Made by a program: the position numbers and the translations under genes. Below, one piece after another: positions 4,674-13,091 of a stretch of 21,843 bases of DNA. Numbering within the stretch: position 1 is the stretch's first letter; each line of letters begins with the position of its first letter. Where the stretch lies: positions 1 to 21,843 of the forward strand of contig JBIQID010000041.1 in the NCBI GenBank assembly GCA_044508215.1, read 5' to 3'. The notes below the pieces were generated by a model. It made no database searches. It was given only the letters and a program-made list of their open reading frames with translations, and was not told where the DNA came from. Origin of the DNA: JAEZFI01 sp044508215. Lineage in GTDB: Bacteria > Actinomycetota > Acidimicrobiia > Acidimicrobiales > Microtrichaceae.

Positions 4674-7544
4674 ATGTCCCCCGCCGAGTCCGACGCGTCC
4701 GAGCCAGCCCATCGGTACAGCGCCGCCCTCGCCGCCGAGGTCGAGGCGCGCTGGCAGGAGCGCTGGGAGCGGGAGCACACGTTCTGGGCGCCGAACCCGG
4801 CCGGTCCGCTCGGCGACCCCGACGCGGTGGGCGGGCGCCCCAAGAAGTACGTGCTGGACATGTTCCCGTACCCCTCGGGCGCCGGGCTTCACGTGGGCCA
4901 CCCCCTCGGCTACATCGGCACCGACGTGTACGGCAGGTTTCACCGGATGCTCGGCGAGAACGTCTTGCACGCCCTCGGCTACGACGCGTTCGGCCTTCCC
5001 GCAGAGCAGTACGCGGTGCAGACCGGGCAGCACCCGCGGGTCACCACCGAGGAGAACATCGCCAACATGCGCCGGCAGCTCTCGCGGCTGGGGCTGGCGC
5101 ACGACAGCCGGCGATCCGTGTCGACGACCGACGAGTCGTACTACCGCTGGACGCAGTGGATCTTCCTGCAGATCTTCGGGTCCTGGTTCGACCCCGAGGC
5201 CGGGCGGGCTCGCCCGATCGAAGAGCTCGAGGCGCAGTTCGCCGACGGCACGCGCCCCACGCCCGACGGCACCCCGTGGGCCGAGCTCGATCCAGCGGCC
5301 CGGCGGGCGATCGTGGCGCCGTACCGCCTCGCCTACCTGAGCGACGCCCCCGTGAACTGGTGCCCGGGGCTGGGAACCGTGCTGGCCAACGAGGAGGTCA
5401 CCGCCGACGGCCGCTCCGAGCGCGGCAACTTCCCGGTGGTCAAGCGGAACCTCACCCAGTGGATGATGCGCATCACGGCCTACGCCGAGCGCCTGGTCGC
5501 CGACCTCGACCTGCTCGACTGGCCCGAGCCGATCAAGGCGATGCAGCGGAACTGGATCGGGCGCAGCATCGGCGCCGAGGTCGACTTCGTGGCCAGCTCG
5601 CCCTCCGGCGCGGCGCAGACGATCCGGGTGTTCACCACCCGGCCCGACACCCTTTTCGGAGCCACCTACATGGTGCTGGCGCCGGAGCACCCGCTCGTCG
5701 ACGCCCTCGTCCCGGCAGAGTGGCCGCCGGGCACGCCCGAGGTCTGGACCGGTGGCGCCACCGACCCGAAGACCGCCGTCTCGGCCTACCGGGACGCCGC
5801 CGCGACGCGGACCGACGCCGACCGCCAGGCCGAGGGCCGCACCAAGACGGGCGTGTTCACCGGTGCCTACGCCACCAACCCCACCACCGGTGACCCGATC
5901 CCGGTCTTCGTCGCCGACTACGTCCTGATGGGGTACGGCACGGGGGCGATCATGGCCGTGCCCGCCCACGACGAGCGCGACTTCGAGTTCGCCCGCACGT
6001 TCGACCTCCCGATCACGGCGGTCGTGTCGCCGCCCGCCGACTGGCCGTCGGCCACGTCCGAGTGGGCCGAAGCCTGGACCGGCGACGGCGCGGTGATCGG
6101 TTCGGCGAACGCCGAGGTCTCGATCGACGGGCTGGCCGTCGAGGAGGCCAAGGAACGGATCACCGCGTGGCTGGAGTCCCGCGGCCTGGGCGAGGGCGCG
6201 GTCACCACCAAGCTGCGCGACTGGTTGTTCAGCCGGCAGCGCTACTGGGGCGAGCCGTTCCCGATCGTCTACGACTCGGACGGCACGCCGATCGCGCTGC
6301 CCGAGGACCAGCTCCCGGTGGTGCTGCCTGAGATCGACGACTACTCGCCGCGCACCTTCGACGCCGACGACGTCGACTCCGAGCCGGAGCCACCGTTGGC
6401 CCGGGCCAAGGAGTGGGTGGAGGTCACCCTCGACCTGGGGGAGGGGCCCCGCAGCTACCGCCGCGAGACCAACACGATGCCGCAGTGGGCGGGCAGCTGC
6501 TGGTACGAGCTCCGCTACCTCGACCCCACCAACGACGAGACCTTCGTCGACCCGGAGGTGGAGCGGTACTGGATGGGCCCCACGCCCGAGCGGCCGTCGG
6601 GCGGTGTCGACCTCTACGTGGGCGGCGTGGAGCACGCAGTGCTGCACCTGCTGTACGCCCGCTTCTGGCACAAGGTCCTGTACGACCTGGGCCACGTGTC
6701 CAGCCCCGAGCCGTTCGGCCGCCTGTTCAACCAGGGCTACATCCTCGCCTACAGCTACACGGACGAGCGCGGGGTGTACGTGCCCGCAGCCGAGGTGGTC
6801 GAGGAGGACGGCGTCTGGCTCCACGAGGGGCGCCCGGTGGAGCGCGACCTCGGGAAGATGGGCAAGAGCCTGAAGAACGCGGTCGCACCCGACGAGCTGT
6901 ACGAGACCTACGGCGCGGACACGCTCCGCCTGTACGAGATGTCGATGGGCCCCCTGGAGGCGAGCCGGCCGTGGTCCACCCGTGACGTGGTCGGCATGTA
7001 CCGGTTCCTGCAGCGTGTCTGGAGGAACCTCGTGGACGAGGAGAGCGGGGCCCTCCGGGTGGTCGACGAGCCGGCCGACGAGCCCACCTTGCGCCTGCTC
7101 GCCCGCACGATCGAGGGGGTGCGCGGCGACATGGCGGCGCTCCGGTTCAACACGGCGATCGCCAAGCTCATCGAGCTGAACAACCACCTCACGAAGGCGG
7201 CCTCGCCGGTCAGCCGTGAGGTGGCCGAGCCCATGGTCCTGATGTTGGCACCCCTCGTGCCACATGTCGCCGAGGAGCTCTGGTCCCGCCTCGGCCACCC
7301 CGAGACGCTCACCTACGAGCCGTTCCCCGAGGCGGATCCGGCGATGCTCGTCGAGGACGTCGTGGAGATCCCGGTGCAGGTCGGCGGCAAGGTGCGCAGC
7401 CGGGTGTCGGTGCCGGCGAGCGCCACGCCCGACGAGGTGGAGGCCCTGGCACTGGCGGACGAGCGGGTCGTCGCCCACCTGGCCGGCCGCGAGCCCCGGA
7501 AGGTCATCGTGGTGCCCGGCAAGATGGTGAACGTGGTGGTGTGA
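4674..7544 (+). CDS. leuS: Leucyl-tRNA synthetase
   Basis: LeuRS charges tRNA-Leu with leucine in the cytoplasm. The 956-residue protein is of normal bacterial length and class I architecture. The HIGH motif is HVGH (residues 73-76) in FPYPSGAGLHVGHPLGY. The editing (CP1) insertion includes TTRPDTLFGATYMVLAPEHP (about 319-338) and the hydrolytic-site segment GYGTGAIMAVPAHDERDFEF (about 420-439). The catalytic KMSKS loop is KMGKS (728-732). The C-terminal anticodon-binding region ends in the tRNA-binding tail (RKVIVVPGKMVNVVV). The ATG at 4674 was preferred over an in-frame GTG at 4626 because the extra residues match nothing and the GTG lies upstream of the likely -10. It is transcribed alone; a double hairpin follows. 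Confidence 0.97.
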   Translation: MSPAESDASEPAHRYSAALAAEVEARWQERWEREHTFWAPNPAGPLGDPDAVGGRPKKYVLDMFPYPSGAGLHVGHPLGYIGTDVYGRFHRMLGENVLHALGYDAFGLPAEQYAVQTGQHPRVTTEENIANMRRQLSRLGLAHDSRRSVSTTDESYYRWTQWIFLQIFGSWFDPEAGRARPIEELEAQFADGTRPTPDGTPWAELDPAARRAIVAPYRLAYLSDAPVNWCPGLGTVLANEEVTADGRSERGNFPVVKRNLTQWMMRITAYAERLVADLDLLDWPEPIKAMQRNWIGRSIGAEVDFVASSPSGAAQTIRVFTTRPDTLFGATYMVLAPEHPLVDALVPAEWPPGTPEVWTGGATDPKTAVSAYRDAAATRTDADRQAEGRTKTGVFTGAYATNPTTGDPIPVFVADYVLMGYGTGAIMAVPAHDERDFEFARTFDLPITAVVSPPADWPSATSEWAEAWTGDGAVIGSANAEVSIDGLAVEEAKERITAWLESRGLGEGAVTTKLRDWLFSRQRYWGEPFPIVYDSDGTPIALPEDQLPVVLPEIDDYSPRTFDADDVDSEPEPPLARAKEWVEVTLDLGEGPRSYRRETNTMPQWAGSCWYELRYLDPTNDETFVDPEVERYWMGPTPERPSGGVDLYVGGVEHAVLHLLYARFWHKVLYDLGHVSSPEPFGRLFNQGYILAYSYTDERGVYVPAAEVVEEDGVWLHEGRPVERDLGKMGKSLKNAVAPDELYETYGADTLRLYEMSMGPLEASRPWSTRDVVGMYRFLQRVWRNLVDEESGALRVVDEPADEPTLRLLARTIEGVRGDMAALRFNTAIAKLIELNNHLTKAASPVSREVAEPMVLMLAPLVPHVAEELWSRLGHPETLTYEPFPEADPAMLVEDVVEIPVQVGGKVRSRVSVPASATPDEVEALALADERVVAHLAGREPRKVIVVPGKMVNVVV

Positions 7545-7545
7545 C

Positions 7546-7577
7546 CCTGAGAACGGTCCTCAGGCGGAGGATCCGCC
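7546..7577 (+). terminator. Paired small hairpins after leuS
   Basis: CCTGAG-N7-CTCAGG (7546-7564) begins one base after the leuS stop and overlaps GGCGGA-GGA-TCCGCC (7563-7577). Either could stop leuS transcription or shape the leader of the next gene. No long T-run follows. Confidence 0.35.
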
Positions 7578-7617
7578 CTGTAACCAGATCGACACCTTGG
7601 CGGTCGGAACAACCGTG

Positions 7618-9342
7618 ATGAGACTCCCCGACGACTTCACGCAGATGACCACCCTCCGTGCCCGGATCGAGGCTGCGGCCACCGATCGTGGTCCGTTCGG
7701 TGCCACCCGGACGGTCACGTTCGTGTCCGGCGACGACCACGAGACGATCTCGTGGCTCGAGCTCCACGACGACGCACGGTCGATGGCGGCCGAGCTGCAG
7801 GCCCGCGGCATCGGCCCCGGGTCGCACGTGGCGATCCTCGGCCCGACCACCCGTGTCCTCGTCACGGCCATCCAGGCCACCTGGCTGTGCGGCGCCTGCG
7901 TGGTGATGCTGCCGCTCCCGATGCGGATGGCATCCCTCGAGCGGTTCGTGGAGGCGACCCGGGACCGGATCCGCCAGGCCGACTCGGCGATGGTCCTCAT
8001 CGACGCCCAGCTGGCCGAGTTCGTGTCGCCCGCCGAGGGCGACCCGCCCATGGTCCGCCTCGACGAGGTGCTGCCCGCCGACCCGGCGCAGCGGCGCTCC
8101 GCCGACGAGTACCAGGTGCCGGCCGACGACCCCGACTCGCTGGCCATCCTGCAGTTCACCTCGGGCTCCACGTCGGAGCCCAAGGGTGTGATGCTCACCA
8201 ACCGGGCGGTGTGCGCCAACCTCGACGGTGCGATCGTGGCAGCGGAGGTGCAGCCGGACGAGGTGGTCGTGTCGTGGCTGCCGCTCTACCACGACATGGG
8301 TCTCGTCGGGCTGCTCTGCATCCCGATGACCACCGGCGTGCAGCTCGTCCTCGGGGCGCCGCAGGACTTCCTCGCCAAGCCGGCCCGGTGGATGCAGTGG
8401 ATGTCCGACTTCGGTGGCACCGCCACGGCGGGCCCCAACTTCAGCTACGTGCTCGCCACGCGGGCGCTCCGGCGGGCGGAGGGCATCGACCTGTCGAGGT
8501 TCCGGGTGGCGCTGAACGGTGCCGAGCCCGTCGACGCCGACAGCTTCCGCGAGTTCGCAGCGGCCGGCGCACGCTTCGGCATGAAGCCCGACTGCCTCTT
8601 CCCGGCCTTCGGCATGGCCGAGCTCTGCATCGCAGGCTGCTTCCCCGCACCCGGGCAGGGGATGCGCACCGACGTGGTCGATGGCCGGGTCCTCGAGCAC
8701 GAGCGGTACGCCGCCACGGCCGCCCCCACCTCTGAGACCGCCCGCGAGCTGGCGATCCTGGGCCGGCCGATCCCCGGCCTCTCGATCCGGATCGTCGACC
8801 CGCAGACCGGCCGCACCTGCCGCGACCGCGAGGTGGGCGAGCTGCAGATCAAGGGCACGTCGGTGACCGCCGGCTACTACAAGAACCCCGAGGCCACCGC
8901 CGAGGCGATCGTCGACGGGTGGCTCCGCACGGGCGACCTCGCCTACACCGTCGACGGCGAGATGGTGATGTGCGGCCGCATCAAGGACGTCATCATCATC
9001 GGTGGCCGGAACGTGTACCCGCAGGACATCGAGAAGGTGGTCGGCGAGGTCGAGGGCGTCCGCAAGGGCAACGTCATCGCGTTCGGCGAGGAGGGCCGCG
9101 CCGGCAAGCAGCACATCGTGGTGGTGGCGGAGACGCGCCTCGACGAGACCGACGAGCTGGAGGTGGAGATCCGCCACCGGATCACCGACGAGATCGGCGT
9201 GCCCGCGCACGAGGTGGTGCTGGTCCCGCCGGCAACGATCCCGAAGACCAGCTCCGGCAAGCTCCAGCGGTCGGCCTGTGGCGCCAGCTACCGCGCCGGC
9301 GAGTACCACGCCGAGAAGCGCCACCAGCCCTCGCACGCCTGA
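7618..9342 (+). CDS. Fatty-acyl-AMP ligase / acyl-CoA synthetase-like adenylating enzyme
   Basis: A 574-residue ANL-superfamily enzyme that should activate a carboxylic acid, probably a fatty acid, as acyl-adenylate. Visible motifs are the ATP-binding FTSGSTSEPKGV (180-191), WLPLYHDMGLVG (about 220-231) and TAGPNFSY as in fatty-acyl-AMP ligases, WLRTGDLAY, the hinge GRIKDVIIIGGRNVYPQDIE and the A10 segment PKTSSGKLQR with catalytic Lys548. The YHDMG and GRNxYPxDIE patterns favour a FAAL, which passes the acyl group to an acyl carrier protein, over a CoA ligase; that choice is inferred. No carrier protein or polyketide synthase is nearby. The start is unsure: TTG 7597, GTG 7615 and ATG 7645 are in frame, and none has a good ribosome binding site. 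Confidence 0.85.
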   Translation: MRLPDDFTQMTTLRARIEAAATDRGPFGATRTVTFVSGDDHETISWLELHDDARSMAAELQARGIGPGSHVAILGPTTRVLVTAIQATWLCGACVVMLPLPMRMASLERFVEATRDRIRQADSAMVLIDAQLAEFVSPAEGDPPMVRLDEVLPADPAQRRSADEYQVPADDPDSLAILQFTSGSTSEPKGVMLTNRAVCANLDGAIVAAEVQPDEVVVSWLPLYHDMGLVGLLCIPMTTGVQLVLGAPQDFLAKPARWMQWMSDFGGTATAGPNFSYVLATRALRRAEGIDLSRFRVALNGAEPVDADSFREFAAAGARFGMKPDCLFPAFGMAELCIAGCFPAPGQGMRTDVVDGRVLEHERYAATAAPTSETARELAILGRPIPGLSIRIVDPQTGRTCRDREVGELQIKGTSVTAGYYKNPEATAEAIVDGWLRTGDLAYTVDGEMVMCGRIKDVIIIGGRNVYPQDIEKVVGEVEGVRKGNVIAFGEEGRAGKQHIVVVAETRLDETDELEVEIRHRITDEIGVPAHEVVLVPPATIPKTSSGKLQRSACGASYRAGEYHAEKRHQPSHA

Positions 9343-9371
9343 GCTTCCTGCCTGCTCCTCGCTGAACTCGT

Positions 9372-9408
9372 CCGGATCCGGGCGACCCCTCTGCCCTGAT
9401 CCGGGCAG
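9372..9408. terminator. Overlapping hairpins between convergent genes
   Basis: Two alternative folds share sequence. One pairs CCGGATCcGGGC with GCCCtGATCCGG (9372-9404, one mismatch, 9-nt loop). The other is CTGCCC-TGATCC-GGGCAG (9391-9408). They lie between the stop of the acyl-AMP ligase and that of the PAC2 gene, where a bidirectional terminator is expected. No clear T-tract. Confidence 0.5.
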
Positions 9409-9415
9409 GTTCGCA

Positions 9416-10288
9416 TCAGCCGTCGTCGGACTGGCGGCGGAGGAACGCCTGGAACTCGGCCGCCAGCTCGTCGCCGGTGGGCAGCGGGCCCAGGTCGGTG
9501 GCGAGGTCTGTGGAGTCGGCCAGCTCCTCGAGCTGCGCCACCATCGCCTGGTGCTGGTCGTTGCTCTCGACCAGCTCGTCGATCTGCGTCCGGGTGGCCG
9601 CAGCGAGCGTGGTCAGCTCGCCGGTGGGGAGCGACAGGCCGGCCACCCGCTGGAGGCCCTCGATCAGCTGCACCGCTCCCGCCGGGTACGGCAGGCCACT
9701 GATGTAGTGGGGGATCTGCGCCCACAGCCCCAGCGCCGGGACGCCGGACTCGTACGCCGCGACCTCGATGGCGGTCTGGACGCCGGCGGGCACCTCGATG
9801 GTGCCGCGCACGAAGCCCGGGAACGAGTCGAGCAGGTCCCTCGACGGGCTGGTCATCGACATCGCGGGGGTCCGGGTGTGTGGCACCGGCGCGGGGTAGG
9901 CGCCGAGGCTCACGACCATGCGCACCCCCATGTCGAGCGCCGTGTCGACGACGGTGGAGGTGAACGCGCCCCAGGCGTGATCCGGCTCGGCGCCGGTCAG
10001 CAACAGGACGTGGCGGCCCTCCTGGTCCACCAGCGCGTGCATCTCGATCGACGGCCAGGACAGGGAGCTCACGTGCCCCTCCTGGAGGTCGACGATCGGG
10101 CGTCGCGCCCGGTGGTCGAGCAGCTGGTCGGTGTCGAACTGGGCGATGACCTCGGTGTCGGAGTGGTCGAGGAGCACCTGCGTGGCGGACGCGGCGGCGC
10201 CACCCGCGTCGATCCAGCCGGACATCGAGACGATGAGGACCGGTTCGTGGAGCGGTGGGTGGTCGAAGAGGTCGAGCATGGATGACAT
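9416..10288 (-). CDS. PAC2 family protein
   Basis: This 290-residue protein matches the PAC2 (proteasome assembly chaperone 2-like) family, common in Actinobacteria and of unknown bacterial role. Family features are the N-terminal VSMSGWIDAGGAA (about residues 20-32), the mid LTGAEPDHAWGAF, SLGAYPAPVPHTR and VPALGLWAQIPHYISG segments, and a helical Glu/Asp-rich C-terminus (about 225-290). The ATG at 10288 gives MSSMLDLF; the second ATG at 10279 is possible, and neither has a strong ribosome binding site. It begins 10 nt after the stop of the APH-like kinase and is surely co-transcribed with it. A link to proteasome function is a name inheritance and is not shown by the context. Confidence 0.85.
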   Translation of the reverse strand: MSSMLDLFDHPPLHEPVLIVSMSGWIDAGGAAASATQVLLDHSDTEVIAQFDTDQLLDHRARRPIVDLQEGHVSSLSWPSIEMHALVDQEGRHVLLLTGAEPDHAWGAFTSTVVDTALDMGVRMVVSLGAYPAPVPHTRTPAMSMTSPSRDLLDSFPGFVRGTIEVPAGVQTAIEVAAYESGVPALGLWAQIPHYISGLPYPAGAVQLIEGLQRVAGLSLPTGELTTLAAATRTQIDELVESNDQHQAMVAQLEELADSTDLATDLGPLPTGDELAAEFQAFLRRQSDDG

Positions 10289-10298
10289 GTCGAGGGGG

Positions 10299-11336
10299 TC
10301 AACCCAGCTCGGCGGCTGAGTGTTCCGCAGCGTCGGCCAGCGTCTCCACCATGCGAGCGAAGCCCTTGGTCTGGGCGGGGTCGACGTCGGAGCCCATCGC
10401 CCCGGCGGCGTAGCGCGAGTAGACGCCGGCGATGATGCACGCCAGCTTCCAGGTGCCGAAGGCGATGTAGTAGCCGATCTCGGAGAGGTCCCTGCCGGAG
10501 GCCGCCGCGTACCGCTCGAGCACCTCGTCGCGGCGGAGGAAGCCGTCGAGGGCGGTGGGCGACGCCTGGGGGAGGGCGGAGGTGGTCCCCGGGTCGGTCC
10601 AGTACACCCACAGGAGGCCGACGTCCGCCAACGGGTCGCCGAGCGTGCAGATCTCCCAGTCGAGGACCGCGGCGACCGAGCCGTCGGCGCCGAGCATGCA
10701 GTTGTCGAGCCGGTAGTCGCCGTGCACGATCGCGGCCCCGTGCTGCTCGGGGATCCGGGCGGAGAGGCGCTCGAAGGCCGACTCGATGCCGGCGAACCCC
10801 ATCCCCGGGGCGAGCTCCTTCGACTTCTGGTACTGCGTGTTCCAGCGCTTCAGCTGGCGCTCGATGTAGGCGTCCTTGCGGCCGAGGTCGCCCAGGCCGA
10901 CGGCGTCGACGTCGACCGCGTGGATGCGCGCCAGCACGTCGACGATCGACTCGGACGCACGGCGCCGCTGCTCCACCGTGAGGCTGTCGGCGCCCGCCTC
11001 GTCGCGGACCACCGTGCCGTCGACGTGCTCCATGACGTAGAACGGCGCGCCGTTCACGGCCGGGTCGTCGCAGAACCCGACCGCCGGGGCGACCGGCACG
11101 TCGGTGGGGCCGAGCGCCGAGATGATCCGGTGCTCACGCCCCATGTCGTGCGCCGTGGCGAGCACCTGGCCCAGCGGCGGGCGACGGAGCACCGTGCGCC
11201 GCCCGGCTGCGTCGGTGACGCCGTAGGTGAGGTTCGAGTGGCCGCCTGCGATGAGGTCCAACTCGAGCGGCGGCTGGGTGCCGGGCACGTTCTTCTCGTA
11301 CCAGGCGGTGACCTTCTGGACGTCGATCCCCTCCAC
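10299..11336 (-). CDS. APH-like kinase of the ACAD10/11-FadE36 type
   Basis: A 345-residue aminoglycoside-phosphotransferase-fold kinase. It shows GGHSNLTY (ATP loop), VLRRPPLG with the likely nucleotide-binding residues, an AHDMGREHRII helix, the catalytic HGDYRLDN (205-212) and the metal-binding DWE (226-228) in VLDWEICTLGDPLADVG. This full pattern is that of the kinase domain joined to acyl-CoA dehydrogenase in animal ACAD10/ACAD11 and of mycobacterial FadE36, not of antibiotic-resistance enzymes. In that family the kinase is thought to phosphorylate a hydroxy-acyl substrate; here there is no dehydrogenase neighbour. GTG 11336 was chosen because an in-frame extension to 11672 runs into the divergent thioredoxin gene, and because TACGGT lies 8 nt upstream. 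First gene of a pair with PAC2. Confidence 0.88.
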   Translation of the reverse strand: MEGIDVQKVTAWYEKNVPGTQPPLELDLIAGGHSNLTYGVTDAAGRRTVLRRPPLGQVLATAHDMGREHRIISALGPTDVPVAPAVGFCDDPAVNGAPFYVMEHVDGTVVRDEAGADSLTVEQRRRASESIVDVLARIHAVDVDAVGLGDLGRKDAYIERQLKRWNTQYQKSKELAPGMGFAGIESAFERLSARIPEQHGAAIVHGDYRLDNCMLGADGSVAAVLDWEICTLGDPLADVGLLWVYWTDPGTTSALPQASPTALDGFLRRDEVLERYAAASGRDLSEIGYYIAFGTWKLACIIAGVYSRYAAGAMGSDVDPAQTKGFARMVETLADAAEHSAAELG

Positions 11337-11344
11337 GGAGGGGA

Positions 11345-11350
11345 ACCGTA
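11345..11350 (-). promoter_or_regulatory. Putative -10 element of the kinase-PAC2 operon (TACGGT)
   Basis: On the minus strand TACGGT is followed by 8 nt and then the GTG start at 11336, the same spacing as at leuS and the folP2-like gene. The intervening TCCCCTCC cannot be a ribosome binding site, so the message is probably leaderless. Confidence 0.4.
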
Positions 11351-11379
11351 GCCCGGGTGGGTGTGACGCTCCGTCGCCG

Positions 11380-11385
11380 TAGGAT
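11380..11385 (+). promoter_or_regulatory. Putative thioredoxin-gene -10 element (TAGGAT)
   Basis: GTAGGATC is identical to the element at 3408-3415. RNA would start near 11392, leaving a short leader with the purine-rich site GAGAGGAGA (11397-11405) before the ATG at 11410. It is divergent from the kinase promoter 30 bp away. Confidence 0.5.
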
Positions 11386-11409
11386 CGGCTCTGCGCGAGA
11401 GGAGATCCG

Positions 11410-12126
11410 ATGACGGCCCCCACCACGATCGACGTGACCGACGAGACCTTCCAGGCGGAGGTCATCGATCGGTCCGCCACCACCCCGGTGGTGGTGGACC
11501 TGTGGGCCGAGTGGTGCGGGCCGTGTCGCACGCTGGGGCCGATCCTGGAGGACGTCGTGGCGTCCACCGAGGGCAAGGTCGTGCTCGCGAAGATCGACGT
11601 CGACGCCAACCCCCGTGCCTCGCAGACCTTCAAGGTGCAGTCGATCCCCGCGGTGTACGCGGTGAAGGACAAGGCCGTGGTCGACGGGTTCGTCGGCGCG
11701 ATGCCCGAGTGGCAGGTGCGGCAGTTCGTCGAGCGCCTGATCCCGAGCGCCGAGGAGACCGAGGTCGACCGCCTGCTCGCCGCGGGCGACGAGGCGTCGC
11801 TGCGCGCAGCCCTCGAGCTGGAGCCGGGGGAGGAGCGGGTGGTGCTCGCCCTGGCCGCGCTCCTCGTCGAGTCGGATCAGACCGCCGAAGCGCTCGAGCT
11901 GCTGGAGAAGGTGCCCGACTCGCCCGAGTCACGGCGCATCGCCGCCCAGGCCCGCTCCGGTGGTGACGACCTCGACGACGTCGAGGCGACGCTCGAAGAG
12001 CTGCTGACGCAGGTGAAGGCCGACCCCGACGCACGGCAGCGGTACGTCGACCTGCTCGAGCTGCTCGGCCCCGACGACCCCCGTACGGCCACCTACCGCC
12101 GCCGCCTGACCGCCACCCTGTATTGA
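11410..12126 (+). CDS. Thioredoxin-TPR protein (CnoX/YbbN-like)
   Basis: The 238-residue cytoplasmic protein has a thioredoxin domain (about 1-112) with the active site WCGPC (35-39), the KIDVDANPRASQTFKVQSIPAVYAV stretch with its cis-proline, and an acidic helical C-terminal half (about 115-238) with TPR-like repeats. This pairing is that of CnoX/YbbN, a holdase that protects proteins during oxidative stress and hands them to GroEL in E. coli. Unlike E. coli CnoX, both active-site cysteines are kept, so it may also reduce disulfides. The start has a good purine-rich ribosome binding site at 11397-11405. It is divergent from the kinase gene. Confidence 0.92.
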   Translation: MTAPTTIDVTDETFQAEVIDRSATTPVVVDLWAEWCGPCRTLGPILEDVVASTEGKVVLAKIDVDANPRASQTFKVQSIPAVYAVKDKAVVDGFVGAMPEWQVRQFVERLIPSAEETEVDRLLAAGDEASLRAALELEPGEERVVLALAALLVESDQTAEALELLEKVPDSPESRRIAAQARSGGDDLDDVEATLEELLTQVKADPDARQRYVDLLELLGPDDPRTATYRRRLTATLY

Positions 12127-12176
12127 GTTACCCGGCCTGCTTGATCCGGCCGGCCCCGTGGAGCCGGGTGCTCGGA

Positions 12177-12182
12177 TAGGGT
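12177..12182 (+). promoter_or_regulatory. Possible comEA operon -10 element (TAGGGT)
   Basis: TAGGGT in the 137-nt gap after the thioredoxin gene resembles the other -10 elements here, including the same hexamer before the folP2-like gene. It would give a leader of about 75 nt to comEA. GC-rich repeats at 12131-12168 (CCCGGC...GCCGGG) could end the thioredoxin transcript. Confidence 0.3.
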
Positions 12183-12263
12183 GCCGGTCGTCGGCGCTCG
12201 TCGGCTTCCTTCCCCTCCGTCCCTCCTCGCGGGCAGCACGCGCCCGCACTCCGGGAGCACGCC

Positions 12264-13091
12264 ATGGGGGAGCACGCGGTCGACCGCACCTCCGGGACAC
12301 CCAGGCACGCACGACGGGGCGACGCCGGCGCCGCTGACGCACTCCGGTCCATCCTCGACGAGCCAGGGGCCTCCGCCTCGCCGCGGCTGCCGTCGCTCTT
12401 GGCGAGCCGCACGCAGCGACGTCTCGTCGGAGGGGCGGTCGCCGCCGTCCTCGTCGCCTGGCTCGGCTGGTGGCTGCTCGCCCCCGTCCCGCCGCCCGTC
12501 GAGCTGACGCTGCCCGTCGCCGACGCCAGCGAGCTGCCGACCTCGGATGCAGGCGAGGGGCCGGGCGATCCCGACGACGCGACGTCGGCCGCCTCGACGC
12601 CCGCCGCATCGACCACCACGTCGGTGGGCGAGCGTCTCGTCGTCCACGTGGCCGGAGCGGCTGCCCAGCCGGGGGTGGTCCAGGTGCCTCCGGGCGCCCG
12701 GGTGGCCGACGCGATCGCCGCGGCCGGCGGCCTGCGCCCCGACGCGGATGCCGACCGGGTCAACCTCGCCGCTCCCCTCGAGGACGGCTCCCGCGTCTAC
12801 GTCCCGCGCATCGGCGAGGAGGTCGAGCCGCAGGTGCTCGGCCCCGAACCGCCGCCGGGGTCGGGTGGAGGAGGGGGTGGCAGCAGCGGGCCCGGTCCGG
12901 TCGACCTCAACCGCGCATCCGCCGACGAGCTGCAGCAGCTCCCCGGCATCGGGCCCGCCACCGCTGCAGCGATCGTCGCCCACCGGGATGCGAACGGGCC
13001 GTTCCGATCGGTCGACCAGCTGGACGACGTGCGCGGCATCGGCCCCGCCAAGCTCGAGCAGCTCAGGCCGCTGGTGGTGGTTGGGCGATGA
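12264..13091 (+). CDS. comEA: ComEA-like DNA-binding competence protein
   Basis: ComEA binds incoming double-stranded DNA outside the membrane and passes it to the ComEC channel. The 275-residue protein has a cytoplasmic N-terminus, one membrane helix (about 54-72), an Ala/Thr/Pro-rich linker, an SLBB domain (about 123-183, VVHVAGAAAQPGVVQVPPG), a Gly-rich linker and a double helix-hairpin-helix domain (about 213-272) with the hairpins LPGIGPATAAAIV and VRGIGPAKLEQL. That order is standard for Gram-positive ComEA. The ATG has GGGAG (12253-12257) at 6 nt. Its stop overlaps the comEC start (ATGA). Confidence 0.93.
   Translation: MGEHAVDRTSGTPRHARRGDAGAADALRSILDEPGASASPRLPSLLASRTQRRLVGGAVAAVLVAWLGWWLLAPVPPPVELTLPVADASELPTSDAGEGPGDPDDATSAASTPAASTTTSVGERLVVHVAGAAAQPGVVQVPPGARVADAIAAAGGLRPDADADRVNLAAPLEDGSRVYVPRIGEEVEPQVLGPEPPPGSGGGGGGSSGPGPVDLNRASADELQQLPGIGPATAAAIVAHRDANGPFRSVDQLDDVRGIGPAKLEQLRPLVVVGR

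Noticed and set aside
4659..7478. 939-codon open frame antisense to leuS
   Set aside because: It mirrors leuS codons; composition (runs of Arg, Gly, His, Val) is typical of a GC-rich shadow and no domain is recognisable.
11337..11672. Extension of the kinase gene to an earlier start
   Set aside because: It overlaps the divergent thioredoxin gene, lies upstream of the likely -10 and has no match to the family N-terminus.
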